Origin: Neobacillus sp. OS1-2
GTDB taxonomy: Bacteria > Bacillota > Bacilli > Bacillales > Cytobacillaceae
Assembly (NCBI RefSeq): GCF_030915505.1
Contig: NZ_CP133265.1
Span: 2,193,501-2,257,500 of the forward strand
Direction of reading: 5' to 3'
DNA: 64,000 nucleotides
Part shown: piece after piece, positions 63,505 to 64,000 of the stretch
Layout of the letters: each line of letters begins with the position of its first letter
Numbering within the stretch: the first letter of the stretch is position 1
Notes under the pieces: model-generated
What the model was told of the DNA's origin: nothing
Seen by the model: the letters and a program-made list of their open reading frames with translations, nothing else
Database searches by the model: none
Made by a program: the position numbers and the translations under genes

Positions 63505-64000
<496 letters not shown>

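Overview
The window comes from a spore-forming Firmicute of the Bacillaceae. The genes resemble Bacillus subtilis and its relatives throughout: a gerA-type germinant receptor, an alpha/beta SASP, cmpA, and the order ddl-murF-cshA-rhomboid-acpS-ydcC-alr-ndoAI-ndoA-tex-cmpA-sprT-tRNA cluster. The opening third of a Bacillus-type 16S rRNA lies at the right edge. A Neobacillus-like species is possible, but no species name can be supported without a search.

Left part (1-26 kb), mixed metabolism and regulation: a cut-off amino-acid permease; a RelE-like/AbrB-like toxin-antitoxin pair; a MerR regulator divergent from an AidB-like acyl-CoA dehydrogenase; an M29 aminopeptidase; a flavoprotein dehydrogenase; a 2-oxoacid dehydrogenase operon (E1alpha-E1beta-E2) that ends in a GlcD-like FAD oxidase instead of an E3; a TetR/MMPL pair; a LysR - ECF S-component - TudS-like desulfidase operon; a methyltransferase behind a leader terminator; a ClC channel; and an autoregulated ECF sigma/anti-sigma operon.

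Middle part (26-49 kb): a PadR operon encoding membrane proteins built from a repeated two-helix unit; a response regulator - ABC transporter - histidine kinase cassette; kimA behind a c-di-AMP riboswitch; a gerA-C-B operon; an SASP; argS behind a T-box; nupC; a ykkC-type (guanidine-I-like) riboswitch in front of an unrecognised three-helix membrane protein; dedA, rodA and mgtE.

Right part (49-64 kb) is conserved Bacillus backbone for cell wall, RNA and sporulation functions. cshA carries an apparent frameshift, and the 37-residue cmpA is on the minus strand. Nine tRNA genes (Asn, Ser, Glu, Gln, Leu, Leu, Arg, Pro, Gly) lead into an rRNA operon. One Leu tRNA holds the 17-bp ICEBs1-type attachment core in an unoccupied state.

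Intergenic DNA holds several repeat families: 43-bp hairpins repeated at a 52-bp period at two loci, triplets of an AATCAA-N4-TTGATT palindrome at two loci, and two short dispersed motifs. No phage, insertion sequence or CRISPR array was seen. The best leads for something undescribed are the riboswitch-controlled membrane protein (45.1 kb), the thio-compound uptake/desulfidase operon (17.6-19.6 kb), the E3-less dehydrogenase operon (9.9-14.7 kb) and the 52-bp hairpin arrays.
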